From Phaeodactylibacter sp964397205 (GTDB lineage: Bacteria > Bacteroidota > Bacteroidia > Chitinophagales > Saprospiraceae): DNA of 27,291 nt. Under the pieces are notes generated by a model that was not told the DNA's origin, made no database searches, and worked only from the letters and a program-made list of their open reading frames with translations. Below, piece after piece: positions 1 to 7,345 of this stretch; positions within the stretch are counted from its first letter, which is position 1, and every line of letters begins with the position of its first letter. The DNA is taken from positions 1-27,291 of the forward strand of contig CAYNIT010000030.1 of NCBI GenBank assembly GCA_964397205.1. Direction: 5' to 3'. Made by a program: the position numbers and the translations under genes.

Positions 1-315
1 TGGCTCTGGGCAGCGGTGCTGCTGGCTCCCCTATTTCAGTCTGCGGGGTTTTATCAACCGGTGATCGGGTTGATAGAGCCTTCACCAAGCTACACCTTTT
101 TTGCGGATATTACCGCTGTCGATGAGCCCAGTTGCGAGCGGGAAACCATGCAGCAACTGGCCACCGCCGGGCAGGATACTATCCTGCTTGCCCCCGATTG
201 CCCAATCTTGACATGGCGGCAGGTGCCCAATCAGGACACCCGTCCGCCCAGTGAGCTGCTGGTACTTTGGGGCATTCTGGAAGAAGGGCAGCAGTTTATT
301 TACGAAAGGGAATAA
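1..315 (+). CDS. C-terminal part of an unknown protein (5' end outside window)
   Basis: The reading frame is open from the first base to a TAA stop and gives 104 visible residues. A GTG occurs at position 16, but the frame continues upstream of it, so the true start is probably outside the window. The visible part begins with a hydrophobic stretch (WLWAAVLLAPLF), followed by a mixed soluble stretch with three cysteines. I recognise no family. Its stop codon directly abuts the stop codon of the convergent porQ gene, with no base between them and no visible terminator. Confidence 0.6.
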   Translation, partial: WLWAAVLLAPLFQSAGFYQPVIGLIEPSPSYTFFADITAVDEPSCERETMQQLATAGQDTILLAPDCPILTWRQVPNQDTRPPSELLVLWGILEEGQQFIYERE

Positions 316-1383
316 CTACCCCTTCGTAAACTCCTGAATACTAGTAGAAATACTGAAGTGGTTCAACCCGCCGCCGAGGTGAAAAGACTGATGCCCGTAG
401 TCGATCCGGAAGCGGCTCACCTTGAAGCCGACGCCAAAGCTGAAGCCCGCCAGGCTGCCGAAATTGTCAACGGACAGCTCTTGCCGCATGAAGTGGTTGT
501 ACCCTATGCGCAGCCGGAAATTTTCCCTCGCCCCGATGAGGAATTCTCCGTTGAAGACAAAGTGGCGGAAGAAATTATCGAGCCAGATGCTGGCCCGGCT
601 CTCCTCAGCTGGTTCTTCCCCTAAAAAGAGCACTGCGGGCTCGGCATTCGGGTCGTCGTAGAGGATGTTCCAGCGGTTGAGATGCCGATAGATGATGGAA
701 AAGCGGAATGGCAAGTAGCGCAAACGCTTGGATAGGCCCAGCTGTATCTCGAAGGGCAGGGGCTCGGGATTGCCCTCGCGAAAGTAGGATACCTGCCGCC
801 CCATGTTGCGGAAAACCAGGGTGGCCGTGAAATTGCTGGAAGTATCGAAGTAAGTTGCTGCGGCATCCAGCCCTAGCCCGAAGGAGCCGTAACGCTCCAT
901 CTGGGAGGTGATGACTTTGAGATTAGCGCCCACCGCTAGCCGCTCGTTGAGCTGACGGCCCGCACCCAGGTTGATGGCGTACTCCGATGCCTGGAATTGC
1001 CCAATCGATTGGCCCAGCTCATTGACTTCTTCAAACTCGCCGTAGTTGACGTACTGCACGCCAAAGTGGGAGGTGAACCCCAGGCTGTCTAAGTGGTGGG
1101 CGTAGCTGGCGTAGCCATGGCTAATGCCCGCCACGTGAAAGCTGTGGTTGAAGGAAAGCTGCTGGTGCATGGCTGGATTGAGAGCGGCGGGGTTGCCCAC
1201 TGCCAGGTTGGCATCGTCATCGCGGACGGTGATCAGGTTGCCTCCCAGAGCTGTGATGCGGGCAGAGGGCGATAGATTAAGGAATTCATAAGTGTGCAGC
1301 CCTCCGAGCTGGGCCAGGGCATCATGCGCCAGGCACAGCAGGAAAACAAAGAACGGTAGAGTAGTGCGTAAAATTGAATGCAT
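316..1383 (-). CDS. porQ: Type IX secretion system protein PorQ
   Basis: PorQ is an outer-membrane beta-barrel protein of the Bacteroidota type IX secretion system (family knowledge). In Porphyromonas gingivalis it works with PorU, PorV and PorZ in attaching CTD-bearing cargo at the surface. The protein has a signal peptide of about 25 residues ending in ALAQ. The family's N-terminal pattern follows (GGLHTYEFLNLSPSARITALGG), then alternating aromatic/polar strands to the end, consistent with a barrel. An ATG at 1383 is preferred over a TTG six bases upstream (1389), because the signal peptide then starts MHSILRTTLP. Length is 355 aa, normal for PorQ. It lies 37 bp downstream of the MORN lipoprotein gene on the same strand, probably one transcript. 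The family call is strong; the role is inferred from the family. Confidence 0.9.
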   Translation of the reverse strand: MHSILRTTLPFFVFLLCLAHDALAQLGGLHTYEFLNLSPSARITALGGNLITVRDDDANLAVGNPAALNPAMHQQLSFNHSFHVAGISHGYASYAHHLDSLGFTSHFGVQYVNYGEFEEVNELGQSIGQFQASEYAINLGAGRQLNERLAVGANLKVITSQMERYGSFGLGLDAAATYFDTSSNFTATLVFRNMGRQVSYFREGNPEPLPFEIQLGLSKRLRYLPFRFSIIYRHLNRWNILYDDPNAEPAVLFLGEEPAEESRASIWLDNFFRHFVFNGEFLIGARENFRLRIGYNHFMRQELSVDNFGSLAGFSFGVGFKVSRFRIDYGHQSFHLGGGLNHFSISTSIQEFTKG

Positions 1384-1420
1384 GTTCAATTGGATTGTGA
1401 GAATGAAAGCGGCGAACCGG

Positions 1421-2035
1421 CTACTCCGGGCTGCTGCCCGATGCGTCTTCGATGGTACGGCAAACGCCGCGGTCGCAGTTCATCTTGCGTAATAATTGCC
1501 CTTGCTCATCGTACAGCTTCAGCAAACCATGCTCGTTGTCGCCGTTAAGATAATTGCCTTCTGCTTTCAAATTGCCATTCTCGTGGTACTCTATGAAGGG
1601 GCCATTCTCTTGATTGTTCCGAAAGCTGACTTTCTCCATAAGCTGCCCGCTTTTGTAGTAGCGCTTCCAAAAGCCCGACATTTTATTGTCCTCGTACTGG
1701 CCGTCTATCTCCAGCTGCCCACTTTCGTAGTAAGCGCGAAACGGCCCGTCAAAACGCCCCTGCCGATAGTGCTCCACCACCTGCGTGTCTCCCGTCTCGT
1801 AGTAAAGCACCCGGATGCCGTGCAGGGTATCGTTTTCGTATTGCGCCTCCTCCAGGAGCCGATCTTCTTCATCAAATTTTTGGTAAAGGCCCTCTTTGGC
1901 ATAGCTTTCTTTATCACGGGTATAGCGTTCGGTGTAGCCGTAGCTGTCGACGTGCTCCACTTGCTCCATCCGGCTTTTACAAGCAGTGGACAATAAGAAC
2001 AGGCAAGCGCAGAGCAACAAGAAAGTTCTGGTCAT
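1421..2035 (-). CDS. MORN-repeat lipoprotein (YwqK-like)
   Basis: This is a 204-residue lipoprotein. A hydrophobic N-terminus ends in the lipobox LSTAC, with the lipidated cysteine at residue 19. From about residue 60 there are repeated units of the form G-x-x-x-x-Y-Y-E-x-G-Q-L-x-x-x-G-x-Y (for example around AYYESGQLEIDGQY and RYYKSGQLMEKV). These are MORN_2/YwqK-type repeats. Such proteins are often annotated as 'toxin-antitoxin system YwqK family antitoxin', a label with little functional support. The C-terminal tail carries two cysteines (CDRGVC). It is likely anchored in a membrane facing the periplasm or the surface. It precedes porQ by 37 bp on the same strand, so the two are probably co-transcribed. 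The function is unknown. Confidence 0.85.
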   Translation of the reverse strand: MTRTFLLLCACLFLLSTACKSRMEQVEHVDSYGYTERYTRDKESYAKEGLYQKFDEEDRLLEEAQYENDTLHGIRVLYYETGDTQVVEHYRQGRFDGPFRAYYESGQLEIDGQYEDNKMSGFWKRYYKSGQLMEKVSFRNNQENGPFIEYHENGNLKAEGNYLNGDNEHGLLKLYDEQGQLLRKMNCDRGVCRTIEDASGSSPE

Positions 2036-2297
2036 GTAAGATAAGGTTTTGGAATTCTAATCCGTGGCTATTCCCTACTGTAAGGGATCGCAAATGGTAG
2101 AACGCAGTAGCATGCTGTGCATTTTAGGCGGGTGTAAAAATAACAGGCTTCCCGCTTATACCCATCAGAATATGCCGGGAATTGCACGGGCGGGCATCTG
2201 GGCGACATGATTTTTTGCTGGCGAGGAGCCACTTTAGAGGCAGAAGAGACGTTATTTTGGTAAGAAATTCAGCGAGAATGGCTTATATTGAAAGCCC

Positions 2298-4571
2298 ATG
2301 AACAAAAAGCTGTGGAATTTTTACTACTCTTTTCCCGTACAGCTCGTAGTGTTGCATTTGCGCAGCCACTTGCTGCTGCTCTCGCTATGGCTGGTTTTCG
2401 TCCTGCTCATCACCGGGGCGCTGGCAAGAAGGCTAGGCTTTCAGTACCTGTTTTTAGATGCCGAATACCTCGGGCAGGTTAACTTTTACAGCTTTTTCTT
2501 TTTGGGCATCGGCTTCGGCAGCTTTTTTATGAGCTGGAACCTGGCGACCTACCTGCTCAGCGCCCACTACTTTCCTTTCCTGGCCTCTCTGTCGCGGCCG
2601 TTCACCAAGTTCGCCATCAACAACTTTGTGCTTCCACTAGCATTTCTGCTCCTGTACATTGGCGTGACTGTCTACTTTCAGCACTACTACGAGGGCCTGG
2701 TGTTCCGTGAAATATTGCTGAATACGTTGGGCTTTCTGAGCGGCACGGTTTGTTTGGTGATTCTGTACGCCCTTTATTTCCAGTTCACCAATCGCGATAT
2801 TTCCTACTACGAACGTTGGCGCAACCGGCCGCCGCATTTGTCGCGGGCTTACACGCCCGGCCGCCGCTCGGTTGACCTGGAGTACATCAAACGCGATACT
2901 ACTCGCTGGCGCGTTAGTTTTTACCTGAATGAAGCTTTTCGCTCCCGCCTAGTACGGAGCGTGGCGCACTACGACTCCAGTGTGCTCAAGAGTATTTTCA
3001 AACAGAACCACCTGAATGCTTTGGTGCTGCAGCTCATCAGTATGCTGCTGTTGCTCGTCCTCGGCTACCTCATAGACTATGCGCCCTTTCGGATTCCAGC
3101 AGGGGCCAGCCTCTTCATTCTGGCAAGCGTGCTGACCGCAGTCATTGGCGCTATTACCTACTGGTTCAGCGAATGGAGCATCAGTGTTTTCGTCTTGATT
3201 TTGGTGGGGCTGAATTTTCTGACCCGATTCGACGGCTTCAACTACACCAACAAAGCCTACGGAATAAACTATGATACTACGCGGGCGGAATATTCCCGGG
3301 AGCGGCTGCGCGAACTTTGTTCTGCCGGCCGGATAGAGGATGACATGAGTCAGACCCGAAACATTCTTGAGCGCTGGCGGATGCGAACGGGGGAAGAGCG
3401 GCCCAAAATGGTCATCCTTTGCTCAAGCGGCGGGGGGCTAAAGTCCGCTACCTGGAGCATGCAAGTGGCACAAACCGCCGACAGCTTGCTCAACGGCAGG
3501 CTGCTCGATCATACCACCCTCATCACCGGCGCTTCGGGAGGGATGATCGGCATGGCTTACCTGCGAGAGCTCTACCTGCGGCAGCAAATGGGAGAGGAAG
3601 TAGAGCTTTACAGCGAACAGCATATCGACCACATCGCCAAAGACCTCATCAACTCTATTGCTTTCACCATCGTCTCAAATGACCTCTTCATTCCCTGGAG
3701 CAGCTTTGAAGCCAATGGATATACCTACTACAAAGACAGGGGCTACATCTTTGAGCGTCAATTAGATGAAAATACGCAAGGGGTACTGAACAAGACAATA
3801 GGCGAATATCAGGAAGCAGAGGCCTCGGCGCTCATCCCTATGCTGTATCTTACGCCTTCGATCGTCAATGATGCCCGCCGGTTGATCATTTCTCCGCAGG
3901 GCGTGTCCTACATGATGATGGCACCGGTGGGGCAGCGCTATCCAGAAGCCGTAGAAGTAGATGCCGTAGACTTTGGCGCTGCTTTTCAGGCGCAGGACGC
4001 CGACAACCTCCGTTTGCTGAGCGCCCTGCGCATGAATGCTACCTACCCCTATGTGCTGCCCAATGTGCACCTGCCCAGCCTGCCGGGAGTGGAAGTGATG
4101 GATGCCGGCTTCTTGGACAACTACGGTATTGTGTCAGCCACCCGCTTCATACACGTTTTCAAAGATTGGATACTGGAGCATACCAGCGGGGTGGTGCTGG
4201 TGCAGATCAGCAGCTCCGACAAGGTGGAGGAAATACAGCCGAGCGGGGGGCAGGGCATCGTAGAATCCTTGCTCAACCCGCTGGGCATCGCTGGAAAGGT
4301 GCTGGTCAAACAAGAATTCGAGCATGACAACAGCCTGGGTTTCATTTATGACCTGCTGGGGGAGGAAAACTTCGAGGTAGTTCGCTTCTTCTACTACCCT
4401 AGCACGGAAAATCAGCTGGAAGCGTCCATCTCTTTCCACATAACCGCCCGCGAGAAGAAGGATGTGCTGCGGGCCATCCACCATCCCGATAATGTGGTGG
4501 GGCTGCGACGTTTGGAGCAGCTCATCGGGCCCCAAAGTCAACAAAACCATTCCGCTGTGCATTTTGATTAG
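2298..4571 (+). CDS. Patatin-like phospholipase with N-terminal multi-span membrane domain
   Basis: The first ~310 of 757 residues contain about seven hydrophobic segments (roughly 20-40, 62-90, 108-130, 142-163, 242-260, 268-290, 293-309). A patatin-like catalytic domain follows, from about 367. It shows the oxyanion-hole motif SSGGG (376-380), the nucleophile elbow G-A-S-G-G with Ser413, and the dyad aspartate Asp602 in DAGFLDNYG. Patatins are Ser-Asp acyl hydrolases acting on phospholipids or other acyl lipids. The membrane half suggests an integral inner-membrane enzyme, with a substrate I cannot name. ATG 2298 is the start that keeps the first membrane segments. It runs divergently from the MORN lipoprotein gene across 262 bp. 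A thioredoxin-like gene begins 23 bp after its stop, probably in the same operon. Confidence 0.85.
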   Translation: MNKKLWNFYYSFPVQLVVLHLRSHLLLLSLWLVFVLLITGALARRLGFQYLFLDAEYLGQVNFYSFFFLGIGFGSFFMSWNLATYLLSAHYFPFLASLSRPFTKFAINNFVLPLAFLLLYIGVTVYFQHYYEGLVFREILLNTLGFLSGTVCLVILYALYFQFTNRDISYYERWRNRPPHLSRAYTPGRRSVDLEYIKRDTTRWRVSFYLNEAFRSRLVRSVAHYDSSVLKSIFKQNHLNALVLQLISMLLLLVLGYLIDYAPFRIPAGASLFILASVLTAVIGAITYWFSEWSISVFVLILVGLNFLTRFDGFNYTNKAYGINYDTTRAEYSRERLRELCSAGRIEDDMSQTRNILERWRMRTGEERPKMVILCSSGGGLKSATWSMQVAQTADSLLNGRLLDHTTLITGASGGMIGMAYLRELYLRQQMGEEVELYSEQHIDHIAKDLINSIAFTIVSNDLFIPWSSFEANGYTYYKDRGYIFERQLDENTQGVLNKTIGEYQEAEASALIPMLYLTPSIVNDARRLIISPQGVSYMMMAPVGQRYPEAVEVDAVDFGAAFQAQDADNLRLLSALRMNATYPYVLPNVHLPSLPGVEVMDAGFLDNYGIVSATRFIHVFKDWILEHTSGVVLVQISSSDKVEEIQPSGGQGIVESLLNPLGIAGKVLVKQEFEHDNSLGFIYDLLGEENFEVVRFFYYPSTENQLEASISFHITAREKKDVLRAIHHPDNVVGLRRLEQLIGPQSQQNHSAVHFD

Positions 4572-4594
4572 GAATTAAATAATCCTACATCATC

Positions 4595-5245
4595 ATGAAG
4601 CAGATACCTGCAGCAACTTTGGATAACGCCATGGCATACTCTGCCTACCGGAGCATGATCAGCGAAGGCTTAGCAAGTGGAAAAACGACCGGCGAAAACC
4701 AAGGGGAAGCCATGCTAGAGTATACCAAGATGAATGAAACCCGCATGAACCGGCTGGATAAGACCACTAAACTCATGGAGGAAGTGGAGCGGGAATTGCA
4801 GGCCATTCAGCAACCGTTGACCTGGCTGGCGTTGACCGAAGCCTGGTGTGGGGATGCCGCACAGGTGCTTCCGGTCGTGAATAAGATGGCGCAGGCCAGT
4901 GAACACATATCCTTCAAGCTAATCCTACGCGACGAGCACCCGGATATCATGAACGCATTCCTGACCAACGGCGGCAAATCCATTCCCAAAATCATCGTTT
5001 TGGATGCCCAAACCCGCAACGTGCTCGGCAGTTGGGGGCCTCGCCCTGCCGAAGTCCAGCAAATGGTCATGGAAACTAAAGAGGAACTGGCAAACATGAC
5101 AGATAAAGCTGCTAAGCAGCAGCGCTATCAAGAACTGGTGACAAAGGCTCAAAAATGGTACGCCCGAGACAAGACCCGCCGGATACAGCAGGAATTCCTG
5201 CAGGCGGTGCGCCAAAGCTTGAACGCGGAGGTCACGACTTTATAG
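4595..5245 (+). CDS. Thioredoxin family protein (Thioredoxin_9-like), single active-site Cys
   Basis: The protein has 216 aa and no signal peptide, so it is probably cytoplasmic. An N-terminal helical region precedes a thioredoxin fold. The active-site region reads EAWCGDAAQ at about residue 87, and the cis-proline element reads KSIPKIIVLD. The second cysteine of CxxC is replaced, so the site is C-G-D-A. This is the usual form in the Thioredoxin_9 family as I know it, so it is not a mutation specific to this gene. A single-cysteine site argues against classic dithiol exchange; a monothiol or peroxide-related role is possible. The C-terminal 50 residues are charged and probably helical. It sits 23 bp after the patatin gene and is followed by a terminator at 5283. 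Confidence 0.85.
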   Translation: MKQIPAATLDNAMAYSAYRSMISEGLASGKTTGENQGEAMLEYTKMNETRMNRLDKTTKLMEEVERELQAIQQPLTWLALTEAWCGDAAQVLPVVNKMAQASEHISFKLILRDEHPDIMNAFLTNGGKSIPKIIVLDAQTRNVLGSWGPRPAEVQQMVMETKEELANMTDKAAKQQRYQELVTKAQKWYARDKTRRIQQEFLQAVRQSLNAEVTTL

Positions 5246-5282
5246 CTTATCCTCCCGATTTTGCAAATTATTATAGTATTTT

Positions 5283-5323
5283 CGCCTTTACGGTCCACAG
5301 GGCTCGTAAAGGCGATTTGTTTT
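5283..5323 (+). terminator. Rho-independent terminator after the patatin-thioredoxin pair
   Basis: A perfect 9-bp stem pairs CGCCTTTAC (5283-5291) with GTAAAGGCG (5306-5314) around a 14-base loop, followed by ATTTGTTTT. It lies 38 bp after the thioredoxin-like stop and 38 bp before the M42 peptidase ATG. It therefore separates two transcription units, and the peptidase must start from its own promoter or from read-through. Confidence 0.8.
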
Positions 5324-5360
5324 GCCCATCGCCGGAGTAAAATCCAAAAACCAAGTCTAT

Positions 5361-6455
5361 ATGATAAATGTCGAACTTCTCCGAAAAATCTGTGAAACCC
5401 CTGGAGCGCCGGGCTTCGAGCAACGGGTGCGCGAGCTGGTCATTGAAGAAGTACAACCCCTTGTGGATAAGCTCGAGACAGATGCCATGGGCAATGTATT
5501 GGCGATAAAAAAGGGGAAGGCCGACAAGCGGGTCATGGCAGCTGCTCATATGGACGAGATCGGCTTCATTGTTACCCATATTGATGAAGATGGCTTCCTG
5601 CGTTTTCACACCCTGGGCGGCTTTGACCCCAAAACCCTGAGCTCGCAGCGGGTGATCGTCCATGGCAAAAAAGACCTGATGGGCGTGATGGGCTCCAAAC
5701 CCATACACTTGATGAAGCCAGAGGAGCGCAACAAGCAGGTGCCCATCAGCGAATATTTCATAGATGTTGGCATGAAGCGGGAGGAAATCATCAAGTGGGT
5801 CTCCGTAGGCGATCCTGTAACCCGGGAGCGGCAGCTCATCGAAATGGGCGAATGCGTCAACAGCAAATCACTCGACAACCGGGTTTCAGTTTTCATCCTC
5901 ATCGAAGCCCTCCGCGCTTTGAAAGACAAAGAAGTACCCTACGACATCTACGGCGTATTTACCGTGCAAGAGGAAGTTGGGCTGCGCGGGGCTATGTCTT
6001 CTGCCCATCATATCGACCCTGACTTCGGTTTCGGGCTAGATGTCACCATAGCTTTTGATGTACCCAGTGCCCAGGCGCATGAGAAAGTTACTCACCTGGG
6101 CAAAGGCGCCGCCATCAAAGTGATGGATGGCACCAGCATCTCCGACTACCGTATGGTGCAGTACCTGAAGCAATTGGCCGACAAACGGGAAATCCCCTGG
6201 CAACCGGAGGTGCTGCCCGCTGGGGGCACCGATACAGCGGGTGTGCAGCGCTCGGGCAAAAAGGGAGCCATCGCCGGAGCTATCTCTATTCCCCTTCGCC
6301 ACATGCACCAAACCATAGAAATGGCGCATAAAGGAGATATAGAAAACTGCATCAACTTGCTGGTAGCGGGCTTCGAAGAACTCGACCAGTTCGACTGGAA
6401 CTTTGGCAGAGGAAATGCGCCCGGGGAGGGAAGCAACGTTTACGACATTCCATAA
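5361..6455 (+). CDS. M42 family metallo-aminopeptidase (TET/FrvX type)
   Basis: The M42 family forms dinuclear metal aminopeptidases that assemble into tetrahedral dodecamers and degrade short peptides in the cytoplasm (family knowledge). From ATG 5361 the protein is 364 aa, the usual length. A TTG further upstream (5322) lies inside the terminator and is rejected as a start. The ligand set is visible in order: His63 with Asp65 in AAHMDE, Asp172 in KSLDNR, Glu204-Glu205 in VQEEVGLRG, Asp227 in GLDVT, and His316 in RHMH. No signal peptide is present. The small membrane-protein gene at 6471 starts 15 bp after the stop and is likely co-transcribed. Confidence 0.93.
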   Translation: MINVELLRKICETPGAPGFEQRVRELVIEEVQPLVDKLETDAMGNVLAIKKGKADKRVMAAAHMDEIGFIVTHIDEDGFLRFHTLGGFDPKTLSSQRVIVHGKKDLMGVMGSKPIHLMKPEERNKQVPISEYFIDVGMKREEIIKWVSVGDPVTRERQLIEMGECVNSKSLDNRVSVFILIEALRALKDKEVPYDIYGVFTVQEEVGLRGAMSSAHHIDPDFGFGLDVTIAFDVPSAQAHEKVTHLGKGAAIKVMDGTSISDYRMVQYLKQLADKREIPWQPEVLPAGGTDTAGVQRSGKKGAIAGAISIPLRHMHQTIEMAHKGDIENCINLLVAGFEELDQFDWNFGRGNAPGEGSNVYDIP

Positions 6456-6470
6456 AACAAGAAGGGCCAC

Positions 6471-6644
6471 ATGAACGCCAAACAAATTGTCATGAGTCTG
6501 GTATTGGGTGGCGCTGCCATTTACTTTTTCTTCAAATACTTGCCGGATTTAGAGCGCTTATTCGAGAGCGGAAGCTCCCTGTTTTTCACCCTGCTTTTGC
6601 TGTTCGTACTGGGGTACATGGTGTACAAAGTGCTGCGGTCTTGA
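6471..6644 (+). CDS. Small two-span membrane protein (57 aa)
   Basis: An ATG 15 bp after the M42 peptidase stop opens a 57-codon frame ending in TGA. The translation begins MNAKQIVMSLVLGGAA and ends VYKVLRS. It has two hydrophobic segments, about residues 6-21 and 36-52, separated by a short acidic/basic linker (KYLPDLERLFESG), so it should be a hairpin in the inner membrane. The lysine- and arginine-bearing ends would favour a cytoplasmic location for both termini. I recognise no family. Support comes from its tight coupling to the upstream gene, clean amphipathic layout and exact fit in the gap: the convergent Nudix gene ends 3 bp further on. Confidence 0.65.
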   Translation: MNAKQIVMSLVLGGAAIYFFFKYLPDLERLFESGSSLFFTLLLLFVLGYMVYKVLRS

Positions 6645-6647
6645 CGC

Positions 6648-7301
6648 TTAGGAAGCTGCAACTTTGGATATGGCGTTTCGGCCCGCTACGGCAAGCAGTT
6701 CATTGACCATCATTGCCGTTGCCCCCCATAGTACTTTTCCGTAAAGGTCAAAATAAGGCACATTGCGCAGGGTTATCTGCTGCGATAGTTGGAGGTCGGT
6801 CTTCTGTTGCGTTTCCGGGCGGGAAATGAGCTCAAAGGGAATCTGCAGGATACCCCTCACCTCGCTTTCCTGGGGCTGAAAAGAGGGGGTTTTGGTGGCA
6901 ACCCCCACGTAGGGATTGACCTGAAAGTTGCTTACCGGAATGTACAATTCTGTCAGCTTGCCGAGCACCTCTACTTTGGAGGCATCCAGGCCGATTTCCT
7001 CCTCGGCTTCCCGCAGAGCGGTTTGTTTCAGCGAGCCGTCGTGGCTTTCGTACCTTCCTCCCGGAAAGCTGATTTGGCCAGCGTGCCGATCTTTCTTATA
7101 CCGGGCTTGCCGTTCGATAAACACCAGATGCCACTGCTCATCCCTTGGGTAAAACAGCGCGAGCACCCCTGCCTGCTTAGCATCCGGGGGCGGCTGGTCA
7201 ACCCGGCGGCGCACCACATGCGCCATCTGGTACTGCACCTCTTGCCCGGGTAACGGTGCCTTCAGCCCCTGCTCCAGATTATAAATTAAACGATCATCCA
7301 T
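6648..7301 (-). CDS. Nudix hydrolase, CoA diphosphatase (NudL/NUDT7) type
   Basis: The signature of the CoA-pyrophosphatase branch is visible: AGQISFPGGR at about 74-83 before the Nudix box, and TALREAEEEIGL at 94-105 with the catalytic REAxEEEIG core. These enzymes cleave CoA and its derivatives to phosphopantetheine and 3',5'-ADP (family knowledge); substrate choice here is inferred. The start is ATG 7301, giving 217 aa. A TTG nine codons upstream (7328) would add an unneeded leader. The protein is cytoplasmic with no signal peptide. It is convergent with the small membrane protein gene, with only 3 bp between the stops and no terminator visible. Confidence 0.9.
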   Translation of the reverse strand: MDDRLIYNLEQGLKAPLPGQEVQYQMAHVVRRRVDQPPPDAKQAGVLALFYPRDEQWHLVFIERQARYKKDRHAGQISFPGGRYESHDGSLKQTALREAEEEIGLDASKVEVLGKLTELYIPVSNFQVNPYVGVATKTPSFQPQESEVRGILQIPFELISRPETQQKTDLQLSQQITLRNVPYFDLYGKVLWGATAMMVNELLAVAGRNAISKVAAS

Positions 7302-7345
7302 ACCTTTGAAAACCAAACATTCCGCCAATGGTTGACTTCTGACGT

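Noticed and set aside
1421..2035. Toxin-antitoxin module around the YwqK-like gene
   Set aside because: No toxin candidate adjacent, and the protein has a lipoprotein signal, so the common database label is not supported.
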